The notes under the pieces: model-generated | Databases searched by the model: none | Told to the model about the DNA's origin: nothing | Seen by the model: the letters and a program-made list of their open reading frames with translations, nothing else | Made by a program: the position numbers and the translations under genes | Assembly (NCBI RefSeq): GCF_000482245.1 | Contig: NZ_AWNH01000078.1 | Coordinates: 62,001 to 126,000, forward strand | DNA length: 64,000 bases | Source: Leptolyngbya sp. Heron Island J | GTDB taxonomy: Bacteria; Cyanobacteriota; Cyanobacteriia; Phormidesmidales; Phormidesmidaceae | Reading direction: 5' to 3' | Part shown: positions 38,701 through 47,103 of the stretch, in pieces | Layout of the letters: each line of letters starts with the position of its first letter | Position numbering within the stretch: position 1 is the first letter of the stretch

Positions 38701-41441
38701 TGAATAGTCTTAAAGATAGGTGTAGCTGTGTAATCTGTGGGCGGAGTACCCACACCATCAAACGCATCTCGAATAGAGCCATCGCCCTCATAAGGAAGAA
38801 TATCGATAAATTCAGATCCTGCTGTTACATCAATATCTTCACTGAGGTTGGCCAGATACAGATCATAAACAATATCTTCTCCTGGCTCTATTTCTGGTGT
38901 GACCGCCTCTTTGAAAATGGTAAATGCTGCATTGTTGATGATAGTAACCGAACGGATATCGGTACGCGACTCTAAAGGAGAGGAGTCAAGGTCCGAACCA
39001 GTATCATCTAGAGCAGCAATAGATGCTTGGTTGGCAATACTGGTGCCACCGACAATATCAAACCCCGCCTTAGCTTCGAAGGTGATCGTCGGAATCGGTA
39101 CATTAGGGGCATAATCGCCTAAGTTCCAGGACAGAGTCATAGTGCCATCCCCATTTTCGATCACGCTGTCAGGGGGAATGTTGGCTGATCCGGTGATGTA
39201 ACGAAGTTCTGTTGGCAAGGTATCAGTCACCACAATCTCAGCGGTAGAAACATCGTTGATTAACGCTGTGAGGGTGGGCTCCAGGGCAAAGGTAATATTT
39301 TCTGTCGCTCTCACCGTGTTGACAGAATCATCCGCTTCAGTACCATTGGTGGGGTCATCGGTGCTTTTATCAATGCGGACAACAGCGCGGGTAAGCCGGA
39401 GGCGATCGCCATCATCATTGCCGCTATGATCCACCGGGTTATAGGACCCGAGATTCCAACCGCCGCTATTGGTTTCGTCGGACCGCGAGGTAACAAGATT
39501 TGCCAGAATGGTCGGATCGGGGATCTGTACTCCTGTGACTGGATCGATATTGAGTGCTTGTAAGTGTAGCACCGCATCGATGCGAAAGCCTTCTGGCAAG
39601 ACACCGCTAGTTGGCTGAACCCGCACCCGCGTCACTTGCGGAATCAAGCTGGGATTGTTGGCCAGGTCGGTTTCGCTGTACCAGATGGCATCACTATCGT
39701 CACAGGTGGCGTCGTGCTGCGCTAAAAATCGAGTCACATCATCAAGTGCGGCGGTCTCCGCACCGTAGTAGCTATCTGTTGCTGTGTCACCTCCTACACC
39801 ATATTCAATAATCACCTCTGACTCGTTGAGGCGGTCACCGTTCGTGCGGAGTTCGACATATTCACCACTGGTGGGATTGGGGGCCAAAATTTGGGTACGG
39901 TTATCAAACTTGTCGCACAGGATCACATTGGTCAAATCACCAACACCGTTGTTATTACTGGTGAAATAGCTACCAAAGACCTGACCTGGTAGCACCACAC
40001 CATCACCGGTCTCAATATCCGTCATGGGATACAACACACTGTTGTTATTGAAGTTACCGCCGCTGTAGGGAGTGCGGTAATATTTGTCTTGAGACAGACT
40101 TCCCAGCGGTCGCTGCAAGCTGAATGTGCGATCATTATTGACGTTATCACTGTCGCTAATGGGAACAGTTACATGGCCTCCCTGATCTGGTTCCACGTTG
40201 GGCTGGTTGTTAATGCTGGGGGTATCGAGAAAGTCATAATAGTTGGTAACCGTTAGCCGATTTTGCCCCGTCGGAAAATCACTGGTAGGTATCCAAATTT
40301 GGATGATTCCGGCAACTAGATGGGTTTCATTAGCATTGAGAGTCCCACCATTAGCATCCAAGATGGGGCGATGTTGACCAGACAGGTCGGCATCCGTGAT
40401 AGTGATAGTAATATCGGTACCCGCACCGCCACTTTGGTTACAGTTCCAGGTGCCAGAGTCGGCAACTGCATTGGCTTCTTGCCCTGCCCCAGCAATTGTC
40501 AGGGAACCCAGGGGCATCTCTTTGGCCCAGGCACCATTAATACCATTATCCGTTGTGTTAGGCTCACAGCCCAGTCGTCCACCCCAGTCATATAACCGGG
40601 CATTGGAGGAAATGCTACTGACCACATTGGTGATGATAATTTGATTACCTGGGGTACTCGGATCAGCATCGCCCAGGATTTCACTTCCTTTGGGCGCAAC
40701 AATTGCCAGGGGCCATGCATAAACTAACCCTTCTTCTCCTGTCGGTCCATTTACTAGACCGATCTGACGAGGAGGACCGTAGTCATCAAGAGCCAGATCC
40801 ATTCGCGGTGTGGCGGAGACTTTGACCTGGGTGGGACCTGTAGAGAGACTACCGGCACTAGAGGTGAGGTTAGCGTTTACTGCCAGGTCTGCACCATGAG
40901 GAGCGGTGCCTAAAACAGCGGCTGTAAAGTCAAAGAAACCGGTGGTTGAAGTGGGTAGGGTTTCAGTACAGGTGAGGGTTTTACGATCGCTACTAACTGA
41001 CACACTCCCAAGACATGAACTTTGATTCTCTTCCCACAAATGATAATCATCGCCAATGGTGACTGTGATCGTCGTACTTCCATTGGGCTGAGTATCGGTG
41101 GCATAGTTAACCCGATAGGTGACAGTATCATAGGTCCGCACAATCCCATTCTCATCATTAGCATCATTCCCCGCATTACTAAAGCCAGGGTAGGTTGGAT
41201 CAGGTCCCGAGAAGTTTGCAGTACCATCACTTCTAACACTTACTCCAAATGTTGTCACCTCTGCTGTTGCTGTTGTTGCAAATATTCCACCCATCATACT
41301 TGCAAGCCCCAACGTGGCTAACAAGTAATTGCGAGAAGACAAAAAATAGTAGCCTTTTCTAGAGTTAGGGAAACTGTTTTCTTTCTTTGTGAAACGATGA
41401 TGAATCCCCAAGGAATTTAGAGATAGAAATGGAATTTGCAT
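35748..41441 (-). CDS. Giant exported DUF11/SdrD_B protein, LVKRITAIN module
   Basis: 1,897 residues, the largest protein here. A signal peptide ends near residue 60 (LLATLGLASMMGGIFATTA). Beta-sandwich repeats of DUF11 type fill about 65-1030. An SdrD_B domain is at about 1030-1145 (LGGQVWDDTNFNGIQDDGES). Acidic calcium-loop-like repeats follow at about 1147-1176 (DTDDDAIPDVIDG, DRDGDGVPNYQD). A beta-propeller-like DUF6923-type region spans about 1315-1550, then another DUF11 at 1560-1680. The C-terminal module runs from about 1700 (VLLVKRITAING) through WPNGYLLGELDAG, PGDEIEYTVYFLN and VRICDWIQPNQ to FRFTTKVNE. It is likely an extended, Ca2+-stiffened extracellular fibre or surface protein. 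Confidence 0.88.
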   Translation of the reverse strand: MQIPFLSLNSLGIHHRFTKKENSFPNSRKGYYFLSSRNYLLATLGLASMMGGIFATTATAEVTTFGVSVRSDGTANFSGPDPTYPGFSNAGNDANDENGIVRTYDTVTYRVNYATDTQPNGSTTITVTIGDDYHLWEENQSSCLGSVSVSSDRKTLTCTETLPTSTTGFFDFTAAVLGTAPHGADLAVNANLTSSAGSLSTGPTQVKVSATPRMDLALDDYGPPRQIGLVNGPTGEEGLVYAWPLAIVAPKGSEILGDADPSTPGNQIIITNVVSSISSNARLYDWGGRLGCEPNTTDNGINGAWAKEMPLGSLTIAGAGQEANAVADSGTWNCNQSGGAGTDITITITDADLSGQHRPILDANGGTLNANETHLVAGIIQIWIPTSDFPTGQNRLTVTNYYDFLDTPSINNQPNVEPDQGGHVTVPISDSDNVNNDRTFSLQRPLGSLSQDKYYRTPYSGGNFNNNSVLYPMTDIETGDGVVLPGQVFGSYFTSNNNGVGDLTNVILCDKFDNRTQILAPNPTSGEYVELRTNGDRLNESEVIIEYGVGGDTATDSYYGAETAALDDVTRFLAQHDATCDDSDAIWYSETDLANNPSLIPQVTRVRVQPTSGVLPEGFRIDAVLHLQALNIDPVTGVQIPDPTILANLVTSRSDETNSGGWNLGSYNPVDHSGNDDGDRLRLTRAVVRIDKSTDDPTNGTEADDSVNTVRATENITFALEPTLTALINDVSTAEIVVTDTLPTELRYITGSANIPPDSVIENGDGTMTLSWNLGDYAPNVPIPTITFEAKAGFDIVGGTSIANQASIAALDDTGSDLDSSPLESRTDIRSVTIINNAAFTIFKEAVTPEIEPGEDIVYDLYLANLSEDIDVTAGSEFIDILPYEGDGSIRDAFDGVGTPPTDYTATPIFKTIQDVDNVGFTFQFTHDSPNNISDNPATQNSSTIWCTPAEVTSGAADCPAIDYSDVTAVLITAPAMNAGEPTRRLRLTMSSTGSLGSDVYTNNFKGTPNHPSLGFIPSVDATVRTRASTFASLGGQVWDDTNFNGIQDDGESGYDNVVVHLITPDDGTIQATQTISSGGFYNFIDLAPNDYRVQVELPNSYRFTRRNRGNDDELDSDVNPVTGKTARITLTAGNNIDNLDAGILLDTDDDAIPDVIDGTGDRDGDGVPNYQDADPAGYFYDEATGEMIPGGQISVSGPGAINLTHDGSATGFYEWFIDGTAGTYTMAVTPPPGYELSNTCLKQDPPPFDPTGGVDPTVLGNYEDTGSAGFLTGNNCTIFYLSFNLDAGDPFVINNNIPLKQSSTTTSGSTFACNTSAYSIINSPSEFGIFDPTTLSFNSINTATAPNFDPPIEVNGLAYNILDNYLYGVVVNPLGESSFQWREIVRISADGTLEGLGRATLVSNPSVELNTPAWWNGTMDGRGRYYNMADGNTLRIVNIGNAPANGTLTYDTVAITGLPDFPADLNFNPVDGQLYAIKDGNLYRIPPTGGAATVVTTTGDPLPFNSGGSWATSSGISYFYKNVAGGDNALFAIDLTQSPAVVHRVGPVVINDKFDATSCTPPAITKNVEPEIAFPGDTVTYTYVLYNGHGTDIFIDFEDVLTDPNITFDTNSLSVASPGDGTVTTFNDTELSISSINIPNGVDNITNSVTFTVNAVVDNNAPVGNIDNQASLSFGAQTFPSDDPDSPPIDDPTTFTVVSSDPDVLLVKRITAINGDRTKNPNDNTTLNGIVNDNVTNSADDMSNWPNGYLLGELDAGLVNPGDEIEYTVYFLNAGGTTAETVRICDWIQPNQSFVTGLYGGNDIELVIGSTTYNLTDDSDATTVDRGEVTTVGNLPAVPTCNLSGFSTSATDEVVVVDITGTTGDPTGLATLPNTTGQGTPTNAYGYFRFTTKVNE

Positions 41442-41784
41442 GGTAGATGACTGACCTGAGCAGGAACGGCATATGCAGTAAGCTAATTCTTCTCCTATTG
41501 AGAATAATCAAAGTCCATCTGCTAATGGAATAACTTCACACGAGTTGAGATGTTTTACCCAGAAAAGTTGTTGTAACTATTCCAATTCGTGTGAGTTTAA
41601 AGTAATCCCATCTAATAACGCTAGGGTACACAAAAAAACTTTGATTCTCTCAGCAACCATGCGTATTTTTCGTCAAAGTTATGAACCTGTATTATGCCGG
41701 AGCTGATGTATTAAGAGTTTTTGCTATTGACAAATAATTTGCAATCAAGCGTTAGGTGAAAAAACGTTAATTCTACTGGCTCGG
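41442..41784. other. Intergenic region with an inverted repeat
   Basis: 343 bases upstream of the giant gene with no coding sequence seen. Arms at 41535-41547 and 41583-41595 (CACACGAG / TTCGTGTG core) pair over 13 positions including two G-T pairs, with a 35-base spacer. It could be an operator, a folded leader or a terminator of the upstream gene that ends at 41785; which is not clear. Confidence 0.4.
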
Positions 41785-43446
41785 CTATTCAACTACTTGG
41801 GTCGTAAATCGAAAGAAACCAAAAGCGTTGCTAGGCAAATCTTGTCCAGCTATACTAGGCAATGTAGTTAACCCAGTGGGTTCACCGATTGTTCCAGTAA
41901 CATCCAACACCAATACATTGTCGTTGGGAGCAGTGTCGTCAGATAGATTACAAGTAGGATTTGCAGACAAGCTACCTACAGTTGTTAATTCTGCCCTATC
42001 AGTTGCATCGTTCGTAGCGGTTAACTGATAGGTGCTACCACTAATATCAAGTGCGATGTCTTTGCCATCATATAGGTTGGGTTCAGAAGCTCCATACAGC
42101 CCAGTAACAAAATTCTGGTTAGGCTGTATCCAGTCGCAGAGCCTTACATTCATAGCCTCCCTGCCCCCAGCATTGATAAAATATATCGTATATTCAATCT
42201 CATCGCCGGGCTTTACTAAGCCTGCATTAATCGCACCAATCAGATAATCTGTAGGCCAGTTCCTGTTATCATCAGCGGAATTAGCGATATTGTCATTGAC
42301 TTCAGTGTTGAGAGGCGTGTTGTCGTTTAAGTTAATCGTGCGGTTGCCATTGATAGCCGTAATCCGTTTGACGATGAGTACTTCAGGTGGTCTGACAACA
42401 TTAGCACCGATAAAACTGAGGTGTTCGCTATCGGCATTGTTGTTGCCTGCTGCACTGTCATCATCGCCGACAATGAGTATGACTTTTTGTATACGTTCGA
42501 TTTCACCATTGTCAACAAAGCCAATCCAGCGAGTTGATTGGTTACCACAGCCTGGTTCGTTATTGGCTGTGCCGCCACACAGGCTTTGAACAACCAGTTC
42601 TGGGTCGGGTTCGTTACCGTCATAGAGAGAATTTGGCGCAATTTCAATATCGTTGCCAATGCGATTATCCGAGGCATCCAGAAGCCTTAAAATTGCTGGT
42701 GTTCCGTTGCCATCAGTGCGAGTTTCTAAGTCTCCTACCCAGAAGCCAAACGAGCTAACTGGTTGGTCAAATGATAGGAGGACGGCATTGCGTTTGAGAT
42801 CACTCAAAGCGCCAGCGTGAGGCTCATTCCAAAATCGAGGTTGGTCATGACTTTCATAAAGGCTGGCCGGACGGGGTGCTGCACCTTGCAAAGAACTACT
42901 ATTGCTGAGGGTAGGACTTGAGCCTGCAATCGTAGGCTCTCCAGCGCATGCAGTCCCCCCTATGGGAATCTGTACCAACTCAATAGAGACATTGACTATA
43001 TTGTCGGTGACAGGATCGTGATAGCTAAAATTGTTAACACTACCCTGAGGAACACTAGCGGTTCCAAACCAGTTTTCTAACGCAGGATCGGTTGGTTGAC
43101 CAACCGCAGTTCGCCAATTATCGTCCAAGATGTCTACTAAATCGCGGGTGACAATGACATTGCGTCTGACCTCATCGCTGATATAAGTGATAATGCTAGG
43201 GTCAGATGTACCGCTACCGATGGTGCAACCGTCTGAGTCGGTAGTCACCATAACAGATGAACTCGCCCGTGTCTCTTGTGAGTTGTTAACTGGGTTAATA
43301 AAGCTCCCTGTGGCTTGGTTTTTAAGCACGGTGCCAGGTGCTGGAGCATCTGACCGAGCTGGACGATCAATCAATGTTCCTTGAGATAACAACACTATGA
43401 CAATTAGGGAATGTTTGATACCCCAACTGAGTAACTGACATTTCAT
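41785..43446 (-). CDS. Exported protein with ATGSF motif and LVKRITAIN module
   Basis: 553 residues. A signal peptide spans 1-~32. The N-terminal motif APGTVLKNQATGSFINPVNN follows. A beta-rich lectin-like middle (FGFWVGDLETRTDGNG ... GDDDSAAGNNNADSEHLSF) resembles domains of PEP-CTERM-type surface proteins. The C-terminal module starts at about 353 (VLIVKRITAINGN), continues WPTDYLIGAINAGL, PGDEIEYTIYFIN, VRLCDWIQPNQ and ends FRFTTQVVE. A short Cys pair in the middle (CGGTANNEPGC) could form a disulfide. Confidence 0.85.
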   Translation of the reverse strand: MKCQLLSWGIKHSLIVIVLLSQGTLIDRPARSDAPAPGTVLKNQATGSFINPVNNSQETRASSSVMVTTDSDGCTIGSGTSDPSIITYISDEVRRNVIVTRDLVDILDDNWRTAVGQPTDPALENWFGTASVPQGSVNNFSYHDPVTDNIVNVSIELVQIPIGGTACAGEPTIAGSSPTLSNSSSLQGAAPRPASLYESHDQPRFWNEPHAGALSDLKRNAVLLSFDQPVSSFGFWVGDLETRTDGNGTPAILRLLDASDNRIGNDIEIAPNSLYDGNEPDPELVVQSLCGGTANNEPGCGNQSTRWIGFVDNGEIERIQKVILIVGDDDSAAGNNNADSEHLSFIGANVVRPPEVLIVKRITAINGNRTINLNDNTPLNTEVNDNIANSADDNRNWPTDYLIGAINAGLVKPGDEIEYTIYFINAGGREAMNVRLCDWIQPNQNFVTGLYGASEPNLYDGKDIALDISGSTYQLTATNDATDRAELTTVGSLSANPTCNLSDDTAPNDNVLVLDVTGTIGEPTGLTTLPSIAGQDLPSNAFGFFRFTTQVVE

Positions 43447-43586
43447 TTGTGTGCAACCCTGACAAAATATGCCTGGTTATCCCAGTGCTCTCATTAAGGT
43501 GCCCATCCATAGTTTTCTCATGTGATGAGAAAGTTAATATCCCTTGCGATATCTATACTAAAGGGATGTGACCAACCCACGCATTT

Positions 43587-44072
43587 ATGCATCATTGGTA
43601 TATCCAGAGTGATAAACGATTGGATATGCCTAAGCTACTGAGAGCATTCCAACAGTTTTTCCGGGAAAATAATGAAGTCTGGATCGAACGATTTGATTAT
43701 AAAGAGGCTGGTCCTCAACTCCTGTTGTAAGCGTTTTTACAACGTATTCTTAATGGGGGTGACAGATTGACAAGAGAATATGGTCTGGGACGTAAACGTA
43801 CCGATTTGTTAATTGAATGGCCCTTGGATCAGGAGCAGGGGTTTCTCGGGCCAGTGCAGCGAGTGGTGTTGGAGCTTAGGATTTTATATCGGTCTTTGGG
43901 GGCCACCGTGGCTAATGGTTTAGTATAAATGGCTCACTATGCGGATAAATCTGGTGCAGAGGAAGCCCATTTGATTTGTTTTAATCGCGATCCGCAGGTG
44001 AGCTGGGACGACAAGATTTTTGAACGGGTTGAATTGTCCCAGGAAAGAACGATTTACCTATGGAGCATATAA
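43587..44072 (+). pseudogene. Remnant of an AAA / PD-(D/E)XK nuclease-type protein
   Basis: One plus-strand frame reads through with two stops: TAA at 43728-43730 and TAA at 43926-43928. It encodes LPKLL-like RAFQQFFRENNEVWIERF, YKEAGPQLLL, stop, AFLQRILNGG, YGLGRKRTDLLIEWP, VQRVVLELRILY, stop, AHYADKSGAEEAHLICF and ending YLWSI before a terminal TAA. This matches the C-terminal half of cyanobacterial AAA-ATPase-like proteins that end in a PD-(D/E)XK nuclease domain. Both stops fall where the family, as I remember it, has Gln (CAA), so simple C-to-T changes may explain them. The ATPase half is missing. The remnant is alone on the plus strand amid minus-strand genes. Confidence 0.7.
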
Positions 44073-44094
44073 GAAAATACTCAGCATGGTGGGA

Positions 44095-46980
44095 TTACTT
44101 CACTCGGGCTCTAAATTTCACGTGGCCGTAGGCTCCGGTGGCGTCGGTGGTGGCATCGGGTAAATCGCCCAGGTTAACAACAACGGCACCGTTGGGGTTG
44201 GCATTGCTACCATTGCCGTCGCCGTCGCAGTCGATGTCGGGGAAGCTGTTGGCGGGGTCAACGCCAGGAGCGAAGTAAGTAGCACTATCGCCGTCGTTGG
44301 CTCCGGTATGGTAGTCGGTGGTGCCGTTGCGGTAGAGTTCGATGCTGAGGTCGGCTCCGCCAATGCCGCCGGTGGCTTGGGGGCTGTTGCCAGTGTAGGC
44401 GTTGGGGATAAAGGTGGTAAATGTGGGAACATAGTCGCAGAAGAGAACGCTTTCTGCGGTAGTGTTGCCAGAGGAGAGAAAGTAAATGGTGTATTCAATC
44501 TCATCGTTGGGCATGACATCGCCACCGTCGATGCCGCCTCGTAAACTAGTGTTTAGTGGCGTTGGCCATTGGTTAGTCTCACGCGGGTCAAAAGCCGGAT
44601 TGTTTTCGTCGTAAGCCGGATTATTAGGATCGCTCACGGGCGGAATAGTGTTGTCGTCGTAGGGGTAGACGATGTCATCTTGGTCGATGTAGATGGCAAG
44701 GTTATGGCCATTGGTGGTATTAGTATCATTGTTAAGGGCCGTAATCCGCTTAACGAGCAACACGTCAGGATCGCTCACGATAGGCATAGCGGTATCTAAA
44801 AAGATGTGTCCTGTGCTATCTGTATTAGTGACAGAAACTGGAATACGATCATCGTTATCTCCGGCACTGTCAGCAGTGCTATCAAACCCGGCAGAGTTGG
44901 TTTCAACAATTATGTAGTCACCCGCATCAACATTGGTGAAACTGAAGTTACCACTTCCGTTTGTGATTTGAGTATCCACTAAGGTACCGTCGCTGGGGTC
45001 ACCGTCGCCATTGGGATCGGTAAAGAGTTGCACAGTGACTGTATCAATGCCACTATCGGCATCATTTAGGTCGCCATCGTTATCGATATCTTCTCGCACT
45101 TGGCCACTAATAGTTTGGGTCGGAGCTGTACAAAATCGAAAAACCTGATCGATAGCGATCGCATGGTCGTCACTGATGCCTGTACCATCTCCATTGGGAA
45201 CTGGATTAGCATCGTCTGGACCATTGGAATAATCGAGTCTGAGGCTATTAACTGCTGCGGAGGTAGCCATCACCATATGCCCTCGCGAGTCAAGATGCGA
45301 CAAATTGTCATTGATGCCAGGACGATATGAGCCTTTAGCTGTTTGGCCAGTAATTGTCATGGTGCCAGCTGTTTCTGGCTGCACAGAAATGGGGACATCA
45401 CTACCATTTAAGCTGGCTGAGGCTGCGATTTCATCTTGGAAAGAACCACCTGGTTCTGGTACACCGCCACCAGCACCATAGCCCGTACCATCGACATCAA
45501 TGATTTGAAAGTCATCAATCACAATAGGTTTGGAAAACGTGAATACAAATGAAACTTCTTGATTGGAATTTTGGGCCGTCATGGCCCAGGTTAAATAACC
45601 CAAGCCATAAGCACCATCGGTACGAGTATAAATTGCACTCGCACCAAGATTACCTGTATCAATATTCTGATTGGATGGATCCAGTAGCTCAAGGGTGACA
45701 TCAACACCGCTCCCTGCCACATTCGTATAAGTATTAAAAGTATCATCGATATTCCAGACGGCACCGCCTGCACCCCAGGTAAAGTCATAGGTGCTACTAA
45801 GCGCACAAGAGAGTGGCGGTGGCGAGGGGAGTGGGGTGTTGCTATCGAGAAAGTCATTGCCTGTAACGTCAGCATTCGTGAGATTAACAGCGATACGATT
45901 GTTGTTGAAGCTGTCGCTGTCGTTGGTGCTGGTGTAGCCGTTGGGGTCGGTTTCGATAACAATGTAGTTGCCGGGAGCTAGATCTGTAAAACTATAGTTG
46001 CCGCTGCCGTCGGTGGTGGTGGTGGTTAGCTCGGTACTGCCAGTAGGATCGCCATCGCCTTCGGGATCGTCATAGAGGGCAACGGTAACGCCGCTAATGC
46101 CGCTGTCGGCATCGTTGAGGTCGCCGTCATTATCGGTGTCATTACGGACCTGGCCAGAAATACTGTATTCGACTGAAGCAGATGAGATCGCAACCGTTAA
46201 ACTATTCTCAGCTTCTCGCTCATTGTTAATCGGTGCACCTGCCGTATCACCATTGTCTGTACCCGAATTATCCTGAGTATACACATCATTTGTGCCTGTC
46301 ACATAGGTCTCATTCTGGCCATCTGTCGCCGCTGTATCCCCCAGGTTAACCGTTAAATCAAGACCGGCTGTCCCTGCCGTTACCGGTACCCGTACCGTAA
46401 TACTGCCTCCAGCCGGAATGGAACCATTATTGGCACTGACCACACCACTTAACAAATTACCAGTGGTATCACCCCCACCGGGCACCGTAACATTGTTGCC
46501 CGTCAGATCAACCGCAATCCCTGCCCCTGTTCCATCGGCATCATACTCAATAATCTGAATATTTCCTGCCTGAGTGCCATTGGTCACTGAAGCAGAGCCC
46601 GGAAGTACAAACTGGGTAGGATCGTTACCCACATTGGTGATTACAAAGTCTACATATACCGTATCGCCTTCATTGACGGTGCCGTCAGTGGGTTCGTTAT
46701 AACCATTGCTGACCACAGTGATACCTGCTACCTCAGCCACTTCCACCTGTACTTCATTGGAGATAATGGTCTGGGTGCTACTATCACTCGGATCAACAAA
46801 ACTACCTGTCGCCTGGTTCCGAATAATGGTCCCTGGGGCAGGACTATTGGCCCAGGCCATCATCCCCGGTGACAATACGCCTCCCGACAACAATATGGCG
46901 GCGATAATAGTCCGTGCCCGATTGGTTAACTGACGGCGGTTTGGTTTTGATTGATTGGGTGAAAGGCGACGGTTAGACAT
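44095..46980 (-). CDS. Exported protein with two SdrD_B domains and LVKRITALN module
   Basis: 961 residues from the ATG at 46978-46980; an in-frame extension to 47070 would run through a REP palindrome and is rejected. A signal peptide ends near residue 46. The N-terminal motif APGTIIRNQATGSFVDPSDS follows, then a DUF11-like region. SdrD_B domains lie at about 270-380 (SGQVRNDTDNDGDLNDADSG) and about 620-730 (SGQVREDIDNDGDLNDADSG); the two are close copies. Between them is a beta-rich unit with an EPGG loop. The C-terminal module starts near 735 (VLLVKRITALNND) and ends HVKFRARVK, with inserts absent from its siblings. The Asp-rich SdrD_B loops are likely Ca2+ sites. Confidence 0.87.
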   Translation of the reverse strand: MSNRRLSPNQSKPNRRQLTNRARTIIAAILLSGGVLSPGMMAWANSPAPGTIIRNQATGSFVDPSDSSTQTIISNEVQVEVAEVAGITVVSNGYNEPTDGTVNEGDTVYVDFVITNVGNDPTQFVLPGSASVTNGTQAGNIQIIEYDADGTGAGIAVDLTGNNVTVPGGGDTTGNLLSGVVSANNGSIPAGGSITVRVPVTAGTAGLDLTVNLGDTAATDGQNETYVTGTNDVYTQDNSGTDNGDTAGAPINNEREAENSLTVAISSASVEYSISGQVRNDTDNDGDLNDADSGISGVTVALYDDPEGDGDPTGSTELTTTTTDGSGNYSFTDLAPGNYIVIETDPNGYTSTNDSDSFNNNRIAVNLTNADVTGNDFLDSNTPLPSPPPLSCALSSTYDFTWGAGGAVWNIDDTFNTYTNVAGSGVDVTLELLDPSNQNIDTGNLGASAIYTRTDGAYGLGYLTWAMTAQNSNQEVSFVFTFSKPIVIDDFQIIDVDGTGYGAGGGVPEPGGSFQDEIAASASLNGSDVPISVQPETAGTMTITGQTAKGSYRPGINDNLSHLDSRGHMVMATSAAVNSLRLDYSNGPDDANPVPNGDGTGISDDHAIAIDQVFRFCTAPTQTISGQVREDIDNDGDLNDADSGIDTVTVQLFTDPNGDGDPSDGTLVDTQITNGSGNFSFTNVDAGDYIIVETNSAGFDSTADSAGDNDDRIPVSVTNTDSTGHIFLDTAMPIVSDPDVLLVKRITALNNDTNTTNGHNLAIYIDQDDIVYPYDDNTIPPVSDPNNPAYDENNPAFDPRETNQWPTPLNTSLRGGIDGGDVMPNDEIEYTIYFLSSGNTTAESVLFCDYVPTFTTFIPNAYTGNSPQATGGIGGADLSIELYRNGTTDYHTGANDGDSATYFAPGVDPANSFPDIDCDGDGNGSNANPNGAVVVNLGDLPDATTDATGAYGHVKFRARVK

Positions 46981-47046
46981 TTTCAATAACCAAATTTTGT
47001 GTAATACCGAAAATTGGAATTTTTTGTAATACGGATAATCGTCCTC

Positions 47047-47092
47047 GATCCCTTTGTAGAGACCTTCCATGGAAGGTCTCTACAAAGGGATC
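47047..47092. repeat. REP-like palindrome, copy 3, next to RAYT
   Basis: A perfect 46-bp palindrome, arm GATCCCTTTGTAGAGACCTT plus CCA. It lies 11 bases beyond the end of the decayed RAYT gene and just upstream of the 961-residue gene. Its inner 34 bases match the palindrome inside the RAYT frame. Confidence 0.85.
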
Positions 47093-47103
47093 GTTGGGGC
47101 GGA

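Noticed and set aside
46981-47070. N-terminal extension of the 961-residue protein to 47070
   Set aside because: The extension is translated REP palindrome and contains no signal peptide; the ATG at 46978-46980 is followed directly by a proper export signal.
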